IMG/VR virus record: IMGVR_UViG_3300033144_000364
Location: 1-20,290 of that record
Reading direction: 5' to 3' (one strand)
Source: a virus
DNA length: 20,290 nt
A program made the translations under genes and the position numbers. Position 1 is the first letter of the stretch; every line of letters begins with the position of its first letter. This document shows, in pieces, positions 1-6,143 of this stretch. The notes beneath the pieces were generated by a model. That model worked only from the letters and a program-made list of their open reading frames with translations, did no database searches and had not been told where the DNA came from.

Positions 1-1
1 T

Positions 2-136
2 CAAAAAGAAAAATTTGGCGACCTTAGGTCTACTGATCAAAAATTTAACGACTTTAATAGAAAAATGGTTAAAACAAACGCAGCTATAATAGGCGGAGGA
101 TTACTACATGGATTAATAAAAAAAATTAATGGTTAA
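2..136 (+). CDS. Partial small protein with C-terminal hydrophobic segment (5' end outside window)
   Basis: The frame is open from the window edge and ends at TAA 134-136, so only the last 44 residues are visible. The first half is polar (repeated FGDL/FNDF-like phrases). It is followed by a short glycine-rich hydrophobic stretch (AAIIGGGLLHGLI) and a basic tail (KKING), which could be a short membrane or amphipathic anchor. An internal ATG at 65 would give a 23-residue peptide, but the upstream frame reads naturally and is preferred. It leads into the cluster of tiny plus-strand genes. Function is not recognised. Confidence 0.5.
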   Translation, partial: QKEKFGDLRSTDQKFNDFNRKMVKTNAAIIGGGLLHGLIKKING

Positions 137-149
137 ATAATTAAAGACT

Positions 150-302
150 ATGAAAAAAAATATTACTATAGAAAACGGTAAGATAAAAACCAAGGAAGAG
201 TGTATTAAACACAAAGGTAAATGGGTGCAAGGAAAATGTGCTTTACCTAAGCCAAAGGGTACTGTAGATCCAAAAACAGGAGGAATTTTAAGAACAGTGT
301 AA
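150..302 (+). CDS. Small lysine-rich protein with a Cys pair
   Basis: This 50-residue ATG-to-TAA frame starts 13 bases after the previous stop. It is basic and has two cysteines framing a KEEC(x11)C unit (KEECIKHKGKWVQGKC). That pattern recurs in many short bacterial and phage proteins and could bind a metal or form a disulfide, which is an inference. The C-terminus is proline/glycine-rich (PKPKGTVDPKTGG). Codon use and spacing match the genes that follow, which supports real coding despite the small size. Function is unknown. Confidence 0.6.
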   Translation: MKKNITIENGKIKTKEECIKHKGKWVQGKCALPKPKGTVDPKTGGILRTV

Positions 303-312
303 AAACAAAACA

Positions 313-558
313 ATGGGAAGAATAAAAACAAAACAAGACGTTCAAGACGCATATGATGAAAAGATGAATAAGTCATTCAAGTTAGCGACTAAGGGAAAAA
401 ATAAAAGAGCTATTAATGTAGCAAAGAAAGCTGAAAAGAAATACAACGAGAGAAACCTAGCGTTTCCTTTATCTGAGTCTAATCACGGAAAAGATTTTAG
501 CAACGACAAATCAAATTCATTCTCTGATTATCAAAAATTTAACAAGGATAATACTTAA
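313..558 (+). CDS. Small basic hypothetical protein
   Basis: This 81-residue protein has a lysine-rich, probably helical N-terminal two thirds (about residues 1-48, with KGKNKRAINVAKKAEKKYNER) and a polar, Ser/Asn/Asp-rich, probably disordered tail. It has no cysteine and no membrane segment. Its TAA stop shares a base with the next ATG (TAATG at 556-560), a layout that allows termination-reinitiation coupling. Similar small basic proteins occur in marine phage contigs, but I know of no assigned function. A virion-associated or DNA-binding role is inferred from charge alone. Confidence 0.65.
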   Translation: MGRIKTKQDVQDAYDEKMNKSFKLATKGKNKRAINVAKKAEKKYNERNLAFPLSESNHGKDFSNDKSNSFSDYQKFNKDNT

Positions 559-914
559 TGCCTAAAGACGCTTGTTATAAAAAAGCAATGAGAAGTTACG
601 GCAAATGGTCTGCTCGTGCAGCTCAGGCTACAGCAAAGTGTCGTAAAAAGAAAGGTAAAGTAAGAAAGACTAAGGCTGGATCTAATCTAAAGAGATGGGA
701 AAAAGAAAAGTGGGTAGATACTAGAACTGGAAAAGCTTGTGGAGCTGGAGGTAAAAATGAATATTGTAGACCAAGTAAAAGAGTTTCAAGAAAAACTCCT
801 AAAACAAAGTCTGAAATGAGTAAGTCAGAATTATCAAGAAAGAAAGCTGAAAAGAAAAAAGTAGGAATGAAAGGAGCAGGAGGAAAAAAAGTTAAACCAT
901 TAAAAAGAAAATAA
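558..914 (+). CDS. Very basic protein with DUF5872-like motif
   Basis: The protein has 118 residues. Residues 1-32 hold a Cys-containing module (DACYKKAMRSYGKW..., then KCRKKK) followed by a Lys/Arg linker. Residues 46-52 read RWEKEKW, then TGKACGAGG (58-65), YCRPSKRVS (69-77) and TPKTKSE (80-86). From memory this EKW/CG/YCRPSKRVS/TPKT pattern is the DUF5872 signature found in marine phages and in large eukaryotic viruses. The C-terminal 30 residues are mostly Lys, Gly and Ala. The four cysteines may bind metal. Charge suggests nucleic-acid binding or packaging in the virion, which is an inference. It overlaps the upstream stop by one base and ends just before another tiny gene. Confidence 0.72.
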   Translation: MPKDACYKKAMRSYGKWSARAAQATAKCRKKKGKVRKTKAGSNLKRWEKEKWVDTRTGKACGAGGKNEYCRPSKRVSRKTPKTKSEMSKSELSRKKAEKKKVGMKGAGGKKVKPLKRK

Positions 915-916
915 TT

Positions 917-1030
917 ATGCCCACAGTAGGAAAAAAGAAATTTGCATATACCAAAGATGGTATGAAAAAAGCTAAGGCTCATGCAAAAAAAACTGGAAAA
1001 AAAGTTAAGAAAGCTAAAAAGAAATATTAA
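917..1030 (+). CDS. Tiny lysine-rich protein (37 aa)
   Basis: This 37-residue frame begins MPTVGKKKFAYTKDGMKKAK; 16 of its 37 residues are lysine. It starts two bases after the upstream TAA with an AATTATG context also used by neighbouring genes. It ends in TAATG, sharing its last base with the next start. The opening (MPxVGKKKFxYTxxG) is one I recognise from many pelagic phage genomes, where it is an unnamed conserved small protein. An alanine-containing lysine repeat resembles histone-H1-like or protamine-like tails. DNA condensation is a guess from composition. Confidence 0.68.
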   Translation: MPTVGKKKFAYTKDGMKKAKAHAKKTGKKVKKAKKKY

Positions 1031-1326
1031 TGGCTAGAGTAGATAAATCAAAAATGGCCTGTAACAAGCCTAGATCATCCACAAGACCAGGAAAGAAAAA
1101 AATGGTCAAAGGGTGTGAAGGAGGTAAAGAGAAGGTGATTCACTTTGGAGCCAAAGGATATGGTCACAATTACTCAGCCGCAGCTAGAAAAAGTTTTAAA
1201 GCTCGCCACAAGTGTTCTTCCGCTAAGTCTAAGTTGACAGCTAGGTATTGGTCGTGTAAGAACCTTTGGGCTGGCAAGGGTGGTTCCAAAAAAAGCTCCC
1301 CCTCCTCAAGAAAAGGAAAATATTAG
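1030..1326 (+). CDS. Small basic Cys-containing conserved phage protein
   Basis: This 98-residue protein has cysteines at about 11, 29, 62 and 76 and a distinctive order of phrases: SKMACNKPR (7-15), KKMVKGCEGGKEKVIHFG (23-40), ARKSFKARH (52-60) and LTARYWSCKNLW (69-80). The motif set (CEGGKEK-I-x-FG followed by a KSFKARH segment and an AAYW/ARYW segment) recurs, by recollection, in marine phages and some giant viruses without a known function. The four cysteines could form a small metal site. The tail is Gly/Ser/Lys-rich. It ends in TAG, one of only two genes here that do so, and begins by one-base overlap with the previous gene. Confidence 0.7.
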   Translation: MARVDKSKMACNKPRSSTRPGKKKMVKGCEGGKEKVIHFGAKGYGHNYSAAARKSFKARHKCSSAKSKLTARYWSCKNLWAGKGGSKKSSPSSRKGKY

Positions 1327-1334
1327 TATATTTG
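1327..1334 (+). promoter_or_regulatory. Candidate -7 box (TATATTTG) immediately before an ATG
   Basis: TATATTTG fits TAnnTTTG, but it ends only three bases before the ATG at 1338, so a transcript from it would be leaderless or nearly so. There is no TTG about 20 bases upstream. It could be a fortuitous match in AT-rich DNA and is listed with low confidence. Confidence 0.3.
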
Positions 1335-1337
1335 TAT

Positions 1338-1520
1338 ATGGCTAAGAAAAAAGTAAAAGGATTTAAAAATGTTGCTAACTCAATTGCTAAAAAGCAAGGG
1401 ATAAGCAAAAAGGCAGCTTCGGCTATAGTTGCGGCAGGCGCAAGAGGTGCAAGCAAAAAAGCTAAGAAGAATAATAAAAAATTACTAAAAGTAAAAGGAA
1501 AACCTAAAAAGAAAAAATAA
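1338..1520 (+). CDS. Lysine-rich 60-aa protein
   Basis: The 60-residue product has 22 lysines. Residues 1-38 contain KGFKNVANSIAKKQGISKKA followed by a hydrophobic Ala-rich helix (AIVAAGARGASKKAKK), and the end is a Lys tail (KGKPKKKK). The frame could extend upstream to 1266, but that would overlap the previous gene by 61 bases with an unrelated Trp-rich lead. The ATG at 1338 begins a sensible MAKKKVKG start and is chosen. A TATATTTG box lies only three bases upstream. The alternating helix and Lys tail suggest nucleic-acid binding (inference). Confidence 0.65.
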   Translation: MAKKKVKGFKNVANSIAKKQGISKKAASAIVAAGARGASKKAKKNNKKLLKVKGKPKKKK

Positions 1521-1525
1521 CAATT

Positions 1526-1723
1526 ATGAAACAAGGATATAACGCAAGACTTGATGAGTCTCTAGGAAACAAACATAAAGGTCATCACAAGCAATCTTTA
1601 AAAGACAGAAGAGATGAGTCTAAAGCAATGTCTAAAAAGATTTACGGACACGCTTACGGTGGAGACCACGGTATGAAATACGAAAAACACCTAGGTAACA
1701 ACTCAAGAATATTCAAGAAGTAG
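1526..1723 (+). CDS. Small His/Lys/Gly-rich conserved phage protein
   Basis: This 65-residue protein opens with GYNARLDESLG (4-14), continues with a His/Lys segment (NKHKGHHKQS), then KDRRDESKAMSKK and a Gly/His/Tyr-rich end. The GYNARLDESLG...RRDES pairing is a signature I recall from marine phage small proteins of unknown role. It starts in an AATTATG context five bases after the previous stop and ends in TAG, which overlaps the following GTG start. Being positively charged and hydrophilic it is probably soluble. Co-location with the other basic genes suggests a shared virion or DNA-related role. Confidence 0.68.
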   Translation: MKQGYNARLDESLGNKHKGHHKQSLKDRRDESKAMSKKIYGHAYGGDHGMKYEKHLGNNSRIFKK

Positions 1724-1887
1724 TGGGAGCAAAGAAAGCAACTACCGCTAAAAAGAAAAGCGCATGGGATATAATGGGTGCTCATTCAAAAAAGAAAGCA
1801 ACCAAACAAAAAAGTTTATTCCCTATTTCTCGTGCCAATAGAAATAATCGTCCCAAAACTAAAGGGAAAACCAAAATGAGACGTTAA
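1723..1887 (+). CDS. Lys/Arg-rich 54-aa protein with GTG start
   Basis: A GTG at 1723 shares one base with the TAG stop of the previous gene (TAGTG), matching the TAATG couplings at 556-560 and 1028-1032. It opens a 54-codon frame ending TAA 1885-1887. The product is very basic: KKATTAKKKSAWDIMGAHSK, then KKATKQK, a short hydrophobic/Pro patch (SLFPISRANRNNR) and a KTKGKTKMRR end. No other frame covers this interval, so without it there would be a 170-base hole in an otherwise gapless cluster. The unusual start codon makes the start less certain; the next in-frame ATG is at 1774. Confidence 0.6.
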   Translation: MGAKKATTAKKKSAWDIMGAHSKKKATKQKSLFPISRANRNNRPKTKGKTKMRR

Positions 1888-1896
1888 AAAACAATT

Positions 1897-2079
1897 ATGC
1901 AAAAAATTAAAGGAATAGTTAATCACCCTTTATCTAAAGCTGTAGCAGCTGGATTAATAGGTGCAGCATTACTTTTAGAATCTCACCCTCTTTATGCTGG
2001 TGTTGGTTTTGGATATGCTGTTAGAGAAATGTTTCTAGCATTTAAAAAAGAAGAAAAATGTTTGAATTGTAAGAAATAA
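1897..2079 (+). CDS. Small membrane-like protein with CxxC tail
   Basis: The 60-residue product has a short basic N-terminus and a hydrophobic stretch at about 14-28 (AVAAGLIGAALLLE). A second Gly/Val-rich hydrophobic stretch lies at about 33-48, followed by a charged tail ending in CLNCKK. It looks like one or two short membrane helices with a terminal Cys pair. It is the last gene of the small-gene cluster and is followed by a hairpin terminator. The position excludes a simple holin pairing because a separate holin lies at 8799. Function is unknown; a virion or membrane-associated role is possible. Confidence 0.62.
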   Translation: MQKIKGIVNHPLSKAVAAGLIGAALLLESHPLYAGVGFGYAVREMFLAFKKEEKCLNCKK

Positions 2080-2114
2080 TTCTTACATTTAAGCTGATTT
2101 TAAATTAAACGTAT

Positions 2115-2160
2115 AAAAGTCAATGACCTCGCTTCAGAATCGGGTTGTTGACTTTTTTTA
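2115..2160 (+). terminator. Rho-independent terminator, possibly bidirectional
   Basis: A 9-bp perfect stem, AAAAGTCAA (2115-2123) with TTGACTTTT (2148-2156), extends inward with A-T, C-G and G-T pairs to the CC/GGG at 2127-2128 and 2142-2144. It closes on a loop of about 12 bases, and a T-run follows at 2153-2159. It sits between the last gene of the plus-strand small-gene cluster and the 3' end of the convergent minus-strand regulator gene, so it can serve both; the minus-strand T-run is weaker. Confidence 0.82.
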
Positions 2161-2571
2161 TTAAAAAGACCTATCCTTGTTTAAGTCTCTAATAGCTTTT
2201 CTATACCTATTGTTAGTATAGGTTTTTCTCTTGTTTATAACAGTAGCGTCTGAATCTGGAAACCTTTCCTCCTCAAGTAATAACCTATACACTCTAGCAA
2301 CCATAGTTTTCCCTCTATGAGTTAATTCATATGTAGCTCTTCTATGTTTGTAATTCGTACCCCATTGTTTTACCCAGCCTTCTTTCATGAGTCTAGTAAA
2401 CCTGTGATTGTCCCATGGCACTATTTGTTTATACCATTCAAAATCATCTTTAGTAAACCTACCTTCACTATATAGGAAAATTATAAGTTCTAAATCCACA
2501 ACTCCAATGTTGTATTGTTTTTTAATTATGTATTTAACAACTCTCCAGTGCTTCATGAAGCTATGTTTCAT
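2161..2571 (-). CDS. Winged-helix (MarR-like) DNA-binding protein
   Basis: This 136-residue protein is the only minus-strand gene in the window. The N-terminal part, MKHWRVVKYIIKKQY, leads to a helix (VVDLELIIFLYSEGRFTKDD), then a probable recognition helix region around PWDNHRFTRLMKEGWV (52-67). A basic wing (TNYKHRRATYELTHRGK) and a C-terminal helix follow. That order fits a winged helix-turn-helix fold of the MarR type. Two starts are possible, Met1 (2571) and Met6 (2556); the second gives the MKHWRVV opening I recall for relatives. It is divergent from the structural operon and so could control it from the 2572-2615 gap, which is an inference. Confidence 0.75.
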   Translation of the reverse strand: MKHSFMKHWRVVKYIIKKQYNIGVVDLELIIFLYSEGRFTKDDFEWYKQIVPWDNHRFTRLMKEGWVKQWGTNYKHRRATYELTHRGKTMVARVYRLLLEEERFPDSDATVINKRKTYTNNRYRKAIRDLNKDRSF

Positions 2572-2590
2572 TATAGTATAATTTTATTGT

Positions 2591-2598
2591 TATCTTTG
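2591..2598 (+). promoter_or_regulatory. Bacteroidetes-type promoter -7 box (TATCTTTG)
   Basis: TATCTTTG matches the TAnnTTTG -7 element of Bacteroidetes housekeeping promoters. It lies in the 44-base gap between the divergent regulator and the gene starting at 2616, with initiation expected near 2604-2606 and a short leader. No clear TTG at the -33 position is present. The surrounding bases TTATCTTTGCA...TATAACA recur upstream of 9309. Confidence 0.7.
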
Positions 2599-2615
2599 CA
2601 ATATAACATTTAATC

Positions 2616-2789
2616 ATGGCACACCAAAATAAATCAAAAGGACTCGGTGACTCAATTCATAAGTTTACTTCAGTAACTGGAATAAAGTCTGTTGTAGAAA
2701 AGGGAGCACGAGCGCTAGGATCTGATTGCGGATGTGACCATAGGCGTGATACTTTAAATAGGATGTTCCCTTATAAAAACAAAAACTAA
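2616..2789 (+). CDS. Small conserved phage protein with CGCD motif
   Basis: The product has 57 residues. It contains GLGDSIHKFTSVTGIKSVVE (9-28), a short basic helix, then SDCGCDHRRDTLNRMFPYK (36-54). The arrangement GLGD-x-I-x-K-x-T-x-x-TGI...CGCD-x-R...LN-x-x-FPY is a conserved small protein of Bacteroidetes phages by recollection, usually beside structural genes and without known function. Cys38 and Cys40 could be a metal or disulfide site. It is the first gene after the 2591 promoter box and ends one base before the next ATG, consistent with an operon of virion genes. Confidence 0.75.
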   Translation: MAHQNKSKGLGDSIHKFTSVTGIKSVVEKGARALGSDCGCDHRRDTLNRMFPYKNKN

Positions 2790-2790
2790 A

Positions 2791-3279
2791 ATGGCATACC
2801 AAAAATTACAACCCTCCGTTGCAGCAGTAGTAATACCAAGTGATACTATTCAATTACCAGTCCCTAACAGCTCTAGCTTAACTGGGTCAAATACTGGACC
2901 GGTAGCGGTAAATAAACTAAAAGACTCAACAGCTACATTTAATTCTGTTTCCGATTTGAGAAAAGGAGATATAGTTGTTAATGAAACAGACTCAACAAAA
3001 GCATTAGTAGTGTCCGTAGATAGCGCTACAGAAATAACTCTTTCAGCTGATATATTTACTGGAACAGGTAAGGATTACAGTATTTACTTAAATCCCAACT
3101 TTAATAGGTCTGAAGGTTGTATTTTATACATCGGTTCAGATGGCAACGTAAAGGTAGAAACAGCAGGAGGAAGTGTAGTTACTTATGTAGGGCTAAAAGG
3201 AGGAACATTTTTACCTATTCAAGTATACAAAGTATTCGCAACAGGAACAACATCAACGGATTTAATAGCAAATTGGTAA
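2791..3279 (+). CDS. Putative virion structural / decoration protein
   Basis: The 162-residue protein is rich in Val, Thr, Ser and Gly and predicted almost entirely beta. A central segment (about 50-95, LRKGDIVVNETDSTKALVVS) resembles a small beta-barrel. A second segment, GCILYIGSDGNVKVETAGG, leads to a closing VQV-like end (LPIQVYKVFATGTTSTDLI). The SEG-C-I-LYIG...G-x-x-V-x-V-x-TAGG...P-x-Q-V pattern is familiar from tail or head decoration proteins of marine phages. It has no signal peptide or transmembrane helix. Its stop abuts the LamG gene's ATG at 3280, so the two are probably co-translated and assembled together. Confidence 0.65.
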   Translation: MAYQKLQPSVAAVVIPSDTIQLPVPNSSSLTGSNTGPVAVNKLKDSTATFNSVSDLRKGDIVVNETDSTKALVVSVDSATEITLSADIFTGTGKDYSIYLNPNFNRSEGCILYIGSDGNVKVETAGGSVVTYVGLKGGTFLPIQVYKVFATGTTSTDLIANW

Positions 3280-5061
3280 ATGATAACAGGATTAGGAGCG
3301 GGAATAGCAACAGTTTTCCACCAAATCCCATTAGGTGGTTCAGGATATGTCGTTAAAAAGGGTTGGAACTTTGATGGAGTGGATGAATATATCCCATTTC
3401 AAAATGGCAAAACCCAAAGAATCCAACCAGAGCAAGCAGAGATTAATGCCGATGGATTTAGTTTTTCAATATGGGTAAGGCCAACAAGGACAAATTACGA
3501 TATGCCTATCTGGGCTAACAATAATTCAGGTGTAGATGCCAACCTTCAAGCTGGTTTAACTTTAAATATCCATAACTCTAATAGAATAATAGTTCAAATG
3601 GGCGGAGCTACAGGAACAGCTTCTACAGCTAGAAAGTCTGGACTATCAGATCAAACTATACCAGTAAATCAATGGACTCATCTTTGTTGTACTTGGAATA
3701 GTGACGCTAACGGATCAAGTCCTTCATGGTCACTATGGATAAACGGTCAACCATCTGCGTTAGCATTCACAAGTAATCCATACCCCTTTGTAACCTTTAA
3801 TCCTGGGGGTTATAATGGTAATGTATCATACTCCAATCAAGATGGCGCATCCCCACTTGTAGCTAGATCAGGTTCTTTTGGTTGTAATAAATCAGGAACT
3901 AGATTTTTTGAAGGTCAAATGACAGAAGGTGTTGCTTACAACACTGTAATAACAAACGACATAGCCTTAGCTATTTATAACGGAGGTTCGCCAATAAACC
4001 CACTAGTAGACAGTGGAGATTACAATATAGCCTCTAATATAGCTGCTTTTTGGACTACTAAAAACGCTCCTACATGGCAAGAAAACTTTTACACATGGAA
4101 AGAGAATAGTCAAATCAACAAGCAAAGTGCATATGCGCTACATTTAGATGAAGCTAGCAGTCAGTATTATTTATTAGGAAACGGATTAGGAACAACCGCT
4201 TCATTAGGAATATTTAATGTAAATTTCTCCATAACCGGCTGGATAGTCCCAAGTTCAGAGCCAGGATCTATGGCTGTTGTCCAATCGGGAGATGGTTTAA
4301 ATGGATATGGATTTTTAATATACAGAAACGGATCTAATCTTATCTTTAGGGTGAGTCACAACGGAACTGCATATGATCAAATAAGTAGGAGTGTTTTTCA
4401 AGAAGAGTGGAATTTCTTCTGTGCAACATACAACCAAACCACTAAATTATTAACATTAGAAGTAGGAACTGTAGGGTCTCCTATGGGCTCCAGAACTTCA
4501 ACGGTTGGAACCGACCCAATGGACAACACTGGAGGGCCTTGGACAATTTGTATAGGGAATAGAGTTCCAAGCGGAAGTATACCTTTTGATGGTTGGATGG
4601 ATGATTTTGCTTTTTATAATCAATTATTAACTTCTGCTCAAGCTGACGAGTTGTTTGCTAGGTCTAAAAGCCCCCAAAGTCTAAACGCTGGATGTACAGG
4701 ATGGTTTAAATTTGGAGATAATTTATCCTACCCAAGCTCATCCTACAGTAATAATTGGTATTTAGATAACGCAGTTGCGGACGATGATATTAATAGAATA
4801 GTAACGGAAGCAGGTATAGAGGTAACCGCTGAAGATGGGACTCAATTAATTGTAGAGGCCTCATTAGACAACTACAACTTAATAGGAACTAACACGGTAT
4901 TCTATGACAGAATAAACGGAGATATGTCAACTTTACCATTATTACCTTCAATTTCAGGACCAACAACCCCAAACCTACCTAAGGCTACTCCAGATTCTGA
5001 GTGTAACGCTTGGACGGTAAATATGGAAGAAGGGGACTTAGTAGATATAACTATACCTTAA
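3280..5061 (+). CDS. Tail/receptor-binding protein with two LamG (concanavalin A-like) domains
   Basis: The 593-residue protein contains two laminin-G-like jelly-roll domains. The first spans about 28-240: a WNFDGVDEYI opening, FSFSIWVRP near 60, and QWTHLCCTWN near 132. The second spans about 285-475: FNVNFSITGWIVP near 311, EWNFFCATYN near 376, DGWMDDFAFYNQLLTSAQAD near 437, then a GWFKFGD end strand. Each has the expected W-T/F-H/F...WN/YN strand and the 'DEVxIYNxxLT' strand near its end. Such domains bind glycans and are common in fibers and adhesins, so host-surface binding is likely. The C-terminal 120 residues look like an attachment or tip domain. It begins directly at the preceding stop. 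Confidence 0.82.
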   Translation: MITGLGAGIATVFHQIPLGGSGYVVKKGWNFDGVDEYIPFQNGKTQRIQPEQAEINADGFSFSIWVRPTRTNYDMPIWANNNSGVDANLQAGLTLNIHNSNRIIVQMGGATGTASTARKSGLSDQTIPVNQWTHLCCTWNSDANGSSPSWSLWINGQPSALAFTSNPYPFVTFNPGGYNGNVSYSNQDGASPLVARSGSFGCNKSGTRFFEGQMTEGVAYNTVITNDIALAIYNGGSPINPLVDSGDYNIASNIAAFWTTKNAPTWQENFYTWKENSQINKQSAYALHLDEASSQYYLLGNGLGTTASLGIFNVNFSITGWIVPSSEPGSMAVVQSGDGLNGYGFLIYRNGSNLIFRVSHNGTAYDQISRSVFQEEWNFFCATYNQTTKLLTLEVGTVGSPMGSRTSTVGTDPMDNTGGPWTICIGNRVPSGSIPFDGWMDDFAFYNQLLTSAQADELFARSKSPQSLNAGCTGWFKFGDNLSYPSSSYSNNWYLDNAVADDDINRIVTEAGIEVTAEDGTQLIVEASLDNYNLIGTNTVFYDRINGDMSTLPLLPSISGPTTPNLPKATPDSECNAWTVNMEEGDLVDITIP

Positions 5062-5068
5062 AAATAAT

Positions 5069-5076
5069 TAACTTTG
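5069..5076 (+). promoter_or_regulatory. Bacteroidetes-type promoter -7 box (TAACTTTG)
   Basis: TAACTTTG matches TAnnTTTG and lies in the 29-base gap before the fiber gene starting at 5091. The leader after it is almost pure A/T (ends in AATAAAATG) and would be only about 8-9 bases long. No -33 TTG is visible, so the box is a candidate internal promoter. Confidence 0.55.
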
Positions 5077-5090
5077 TAAAAAAAAATAAA

Positions 5091-6137
5091 ATGGCAGAAA
5101 AGTTTTCACAATTCACATCCGAAAGCACCCTAGCAAATATAACCGGATTAGCCGGGTACATAACCGGAACCCCCGGAACTAATGTGAAAATATCGGGTAA
5201 TGATATAATTAGTTCTATACTACCAGTAAGTTTAGCTCTTGGATCAACCGACATAAGTGGAGTATTATCAGCTAATAATGGAGGTGTAGGTTCAGCAGGA
5301 CTAACTGAAGGAAATGTAGTAGTGGGCGAAGGTACTGGAAACGCATTAAGCACGATTGCTAGTAAAGGAAAAGGTACTTTAATTGTAGGTCGAACAATAG
5401 GAGGTGCAGTTGATTTAACAGGATCAATTCCTATAGGAACCGATGGTCATGTATTAACAGCTAACAGTGCTATTTCTGAATACGGAGTGGAATGGGCAGC
5501 TCCATCTGGAGGTTCATCACCTTGGACAACAAGTGGAAATAATATTTACTTTCCTGACCCTGTAGGAACTGGAGATGTAGGCATTGGAACATCATCGCCT
5601 AACGCAAGGCTAACAGTTGAAGGGACCGGACTAAGTTCTATGACCGCTGCTTTTAAGGTTAACAACTCAGCTACCACTTGGCTAACAGCTTCAGATGATG
5701 GACAATTAGTATTGTTTGGAGGGGGAAGCTCCTTAGGGAAGTTAGTTTGCTCTCAAATTCAAATACAGACCGCTCCAGCTGCTGGCAAGGTTTTAACTTC
5801 AGACGCAACTGGAAATGGAACATGGCAGACACCATCAGGAGGAATGACTGTTAGCACCTTAAACGGAAGTATAAGCCCAGCTGTAGCTGGAACAGTATAT
5901 TTAGTACAAACTGGAATGACAGCAAATGCTGTAGTTACCCTACCAGCTGGCGTTAGCGGAGACACTATAGGAGTGAAGTACATATCTCAAGCTTTAGCGA
6001 GTAACACTTGTGTAGTAAAAACACAAACAGGTAAAAAAATTGATTCTGTGGTTAGAGATACTACTGGATTACCCCTTCCGTCTATCAATACTTATTATGA
6101 GTTTATTTGTGATGGTACTGATTGGTGGATAAAATAA
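5091..6137 (+). CDS. Tail fiber-like structural protein (GIGTxxP motif)
   Basis: The chosen ATG at 5091 gives 348 residues beginning MAEKFSQFTSESTLANITGL. An in-frame start at 5010 would overlap the LamG gene by 52 bases and add an implausible basic lead. The first half is Gly/Ser/Thr/Ile-rich beta repeat (IPIGTDGHVLTANS, VVVGEGTGNA), as in trimeric phage fibers. Near residue 166 is DVGIGTSSPNARLTVEG, the VGIGTxxPxxxLxV phrase typical of fibers and of proteins with intramolecular chaperone regions. The C-terminal part (TVSTLNGSIS..., ending in FICDGTDWWIK) resembles a small beta-sandwich tip. Function is inferred from composition, motif and position. Confidence 0.75.
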   Translation: MAEKFSQFTSESTLANITGLAGYITGTPGTNVKISGNDIISSILPVSLALGSTDISGVLSANNGGVGSAGLTEGNVVVGEGTGNALSTIASKGKGTLIVGRTIGGAVDLTGSIPIGTDGHVLTANSAISEYGVEWAAPSGGSSPWTTSGNNIYFPDPVGTGDVGIGTSSPNARLTVEGTGLSSMTAAFKVNNSATTWLTASDDGQLVLFGGGSSLGKLVCSQIQIQTAPAAGKVLTSDATGNGTWQTPSGGMTVSTLNGSISPAVAGTVYLVQTGMTANAVVTLPAGVSGDTIGVKYISQALASNTCVVKTQTGKKIDSVVRDTTGLPLPSINTYYEFICDGTDWWIK

Positions 6138-6143
6138 AAATTT

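Noticed and set aside
113-376. Minus-strand frame of 87 codons opposite the first small genes
   Set aside because: Phe/Leu-rich product is the antisense reflection of Lys-rich plus-strand codons; the plus genes are consistent with the operon.
623-982. Minus-strand frame of 119 codons opposite 558-914
   Set aside because: It is very Phe/Leu/Pro-rich, the mirror of AAA/AAG/GGA codons; the DUF5872-like plus-strand protein is better supported.
1266-1337. Longer N-terminus for the 1338 gene
   Set aside because: It would overlap the previous gene by 61 bases with a Trp-rich lead that has no family support; 1338 is a better start.
1241-1534. Minus-strand frame of 97 codons rich in Phe and Ala
   Set aside because: Covers two supported plus-strand Lys-rich genes and has no own start context or neighbour.
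3117-3356. 79-codon plus-strand frame spanning the end of one gene and the start of the next
   Set aside because: Arg/Asn-rich out-of-frame translation of the structural genes, overlapping both.
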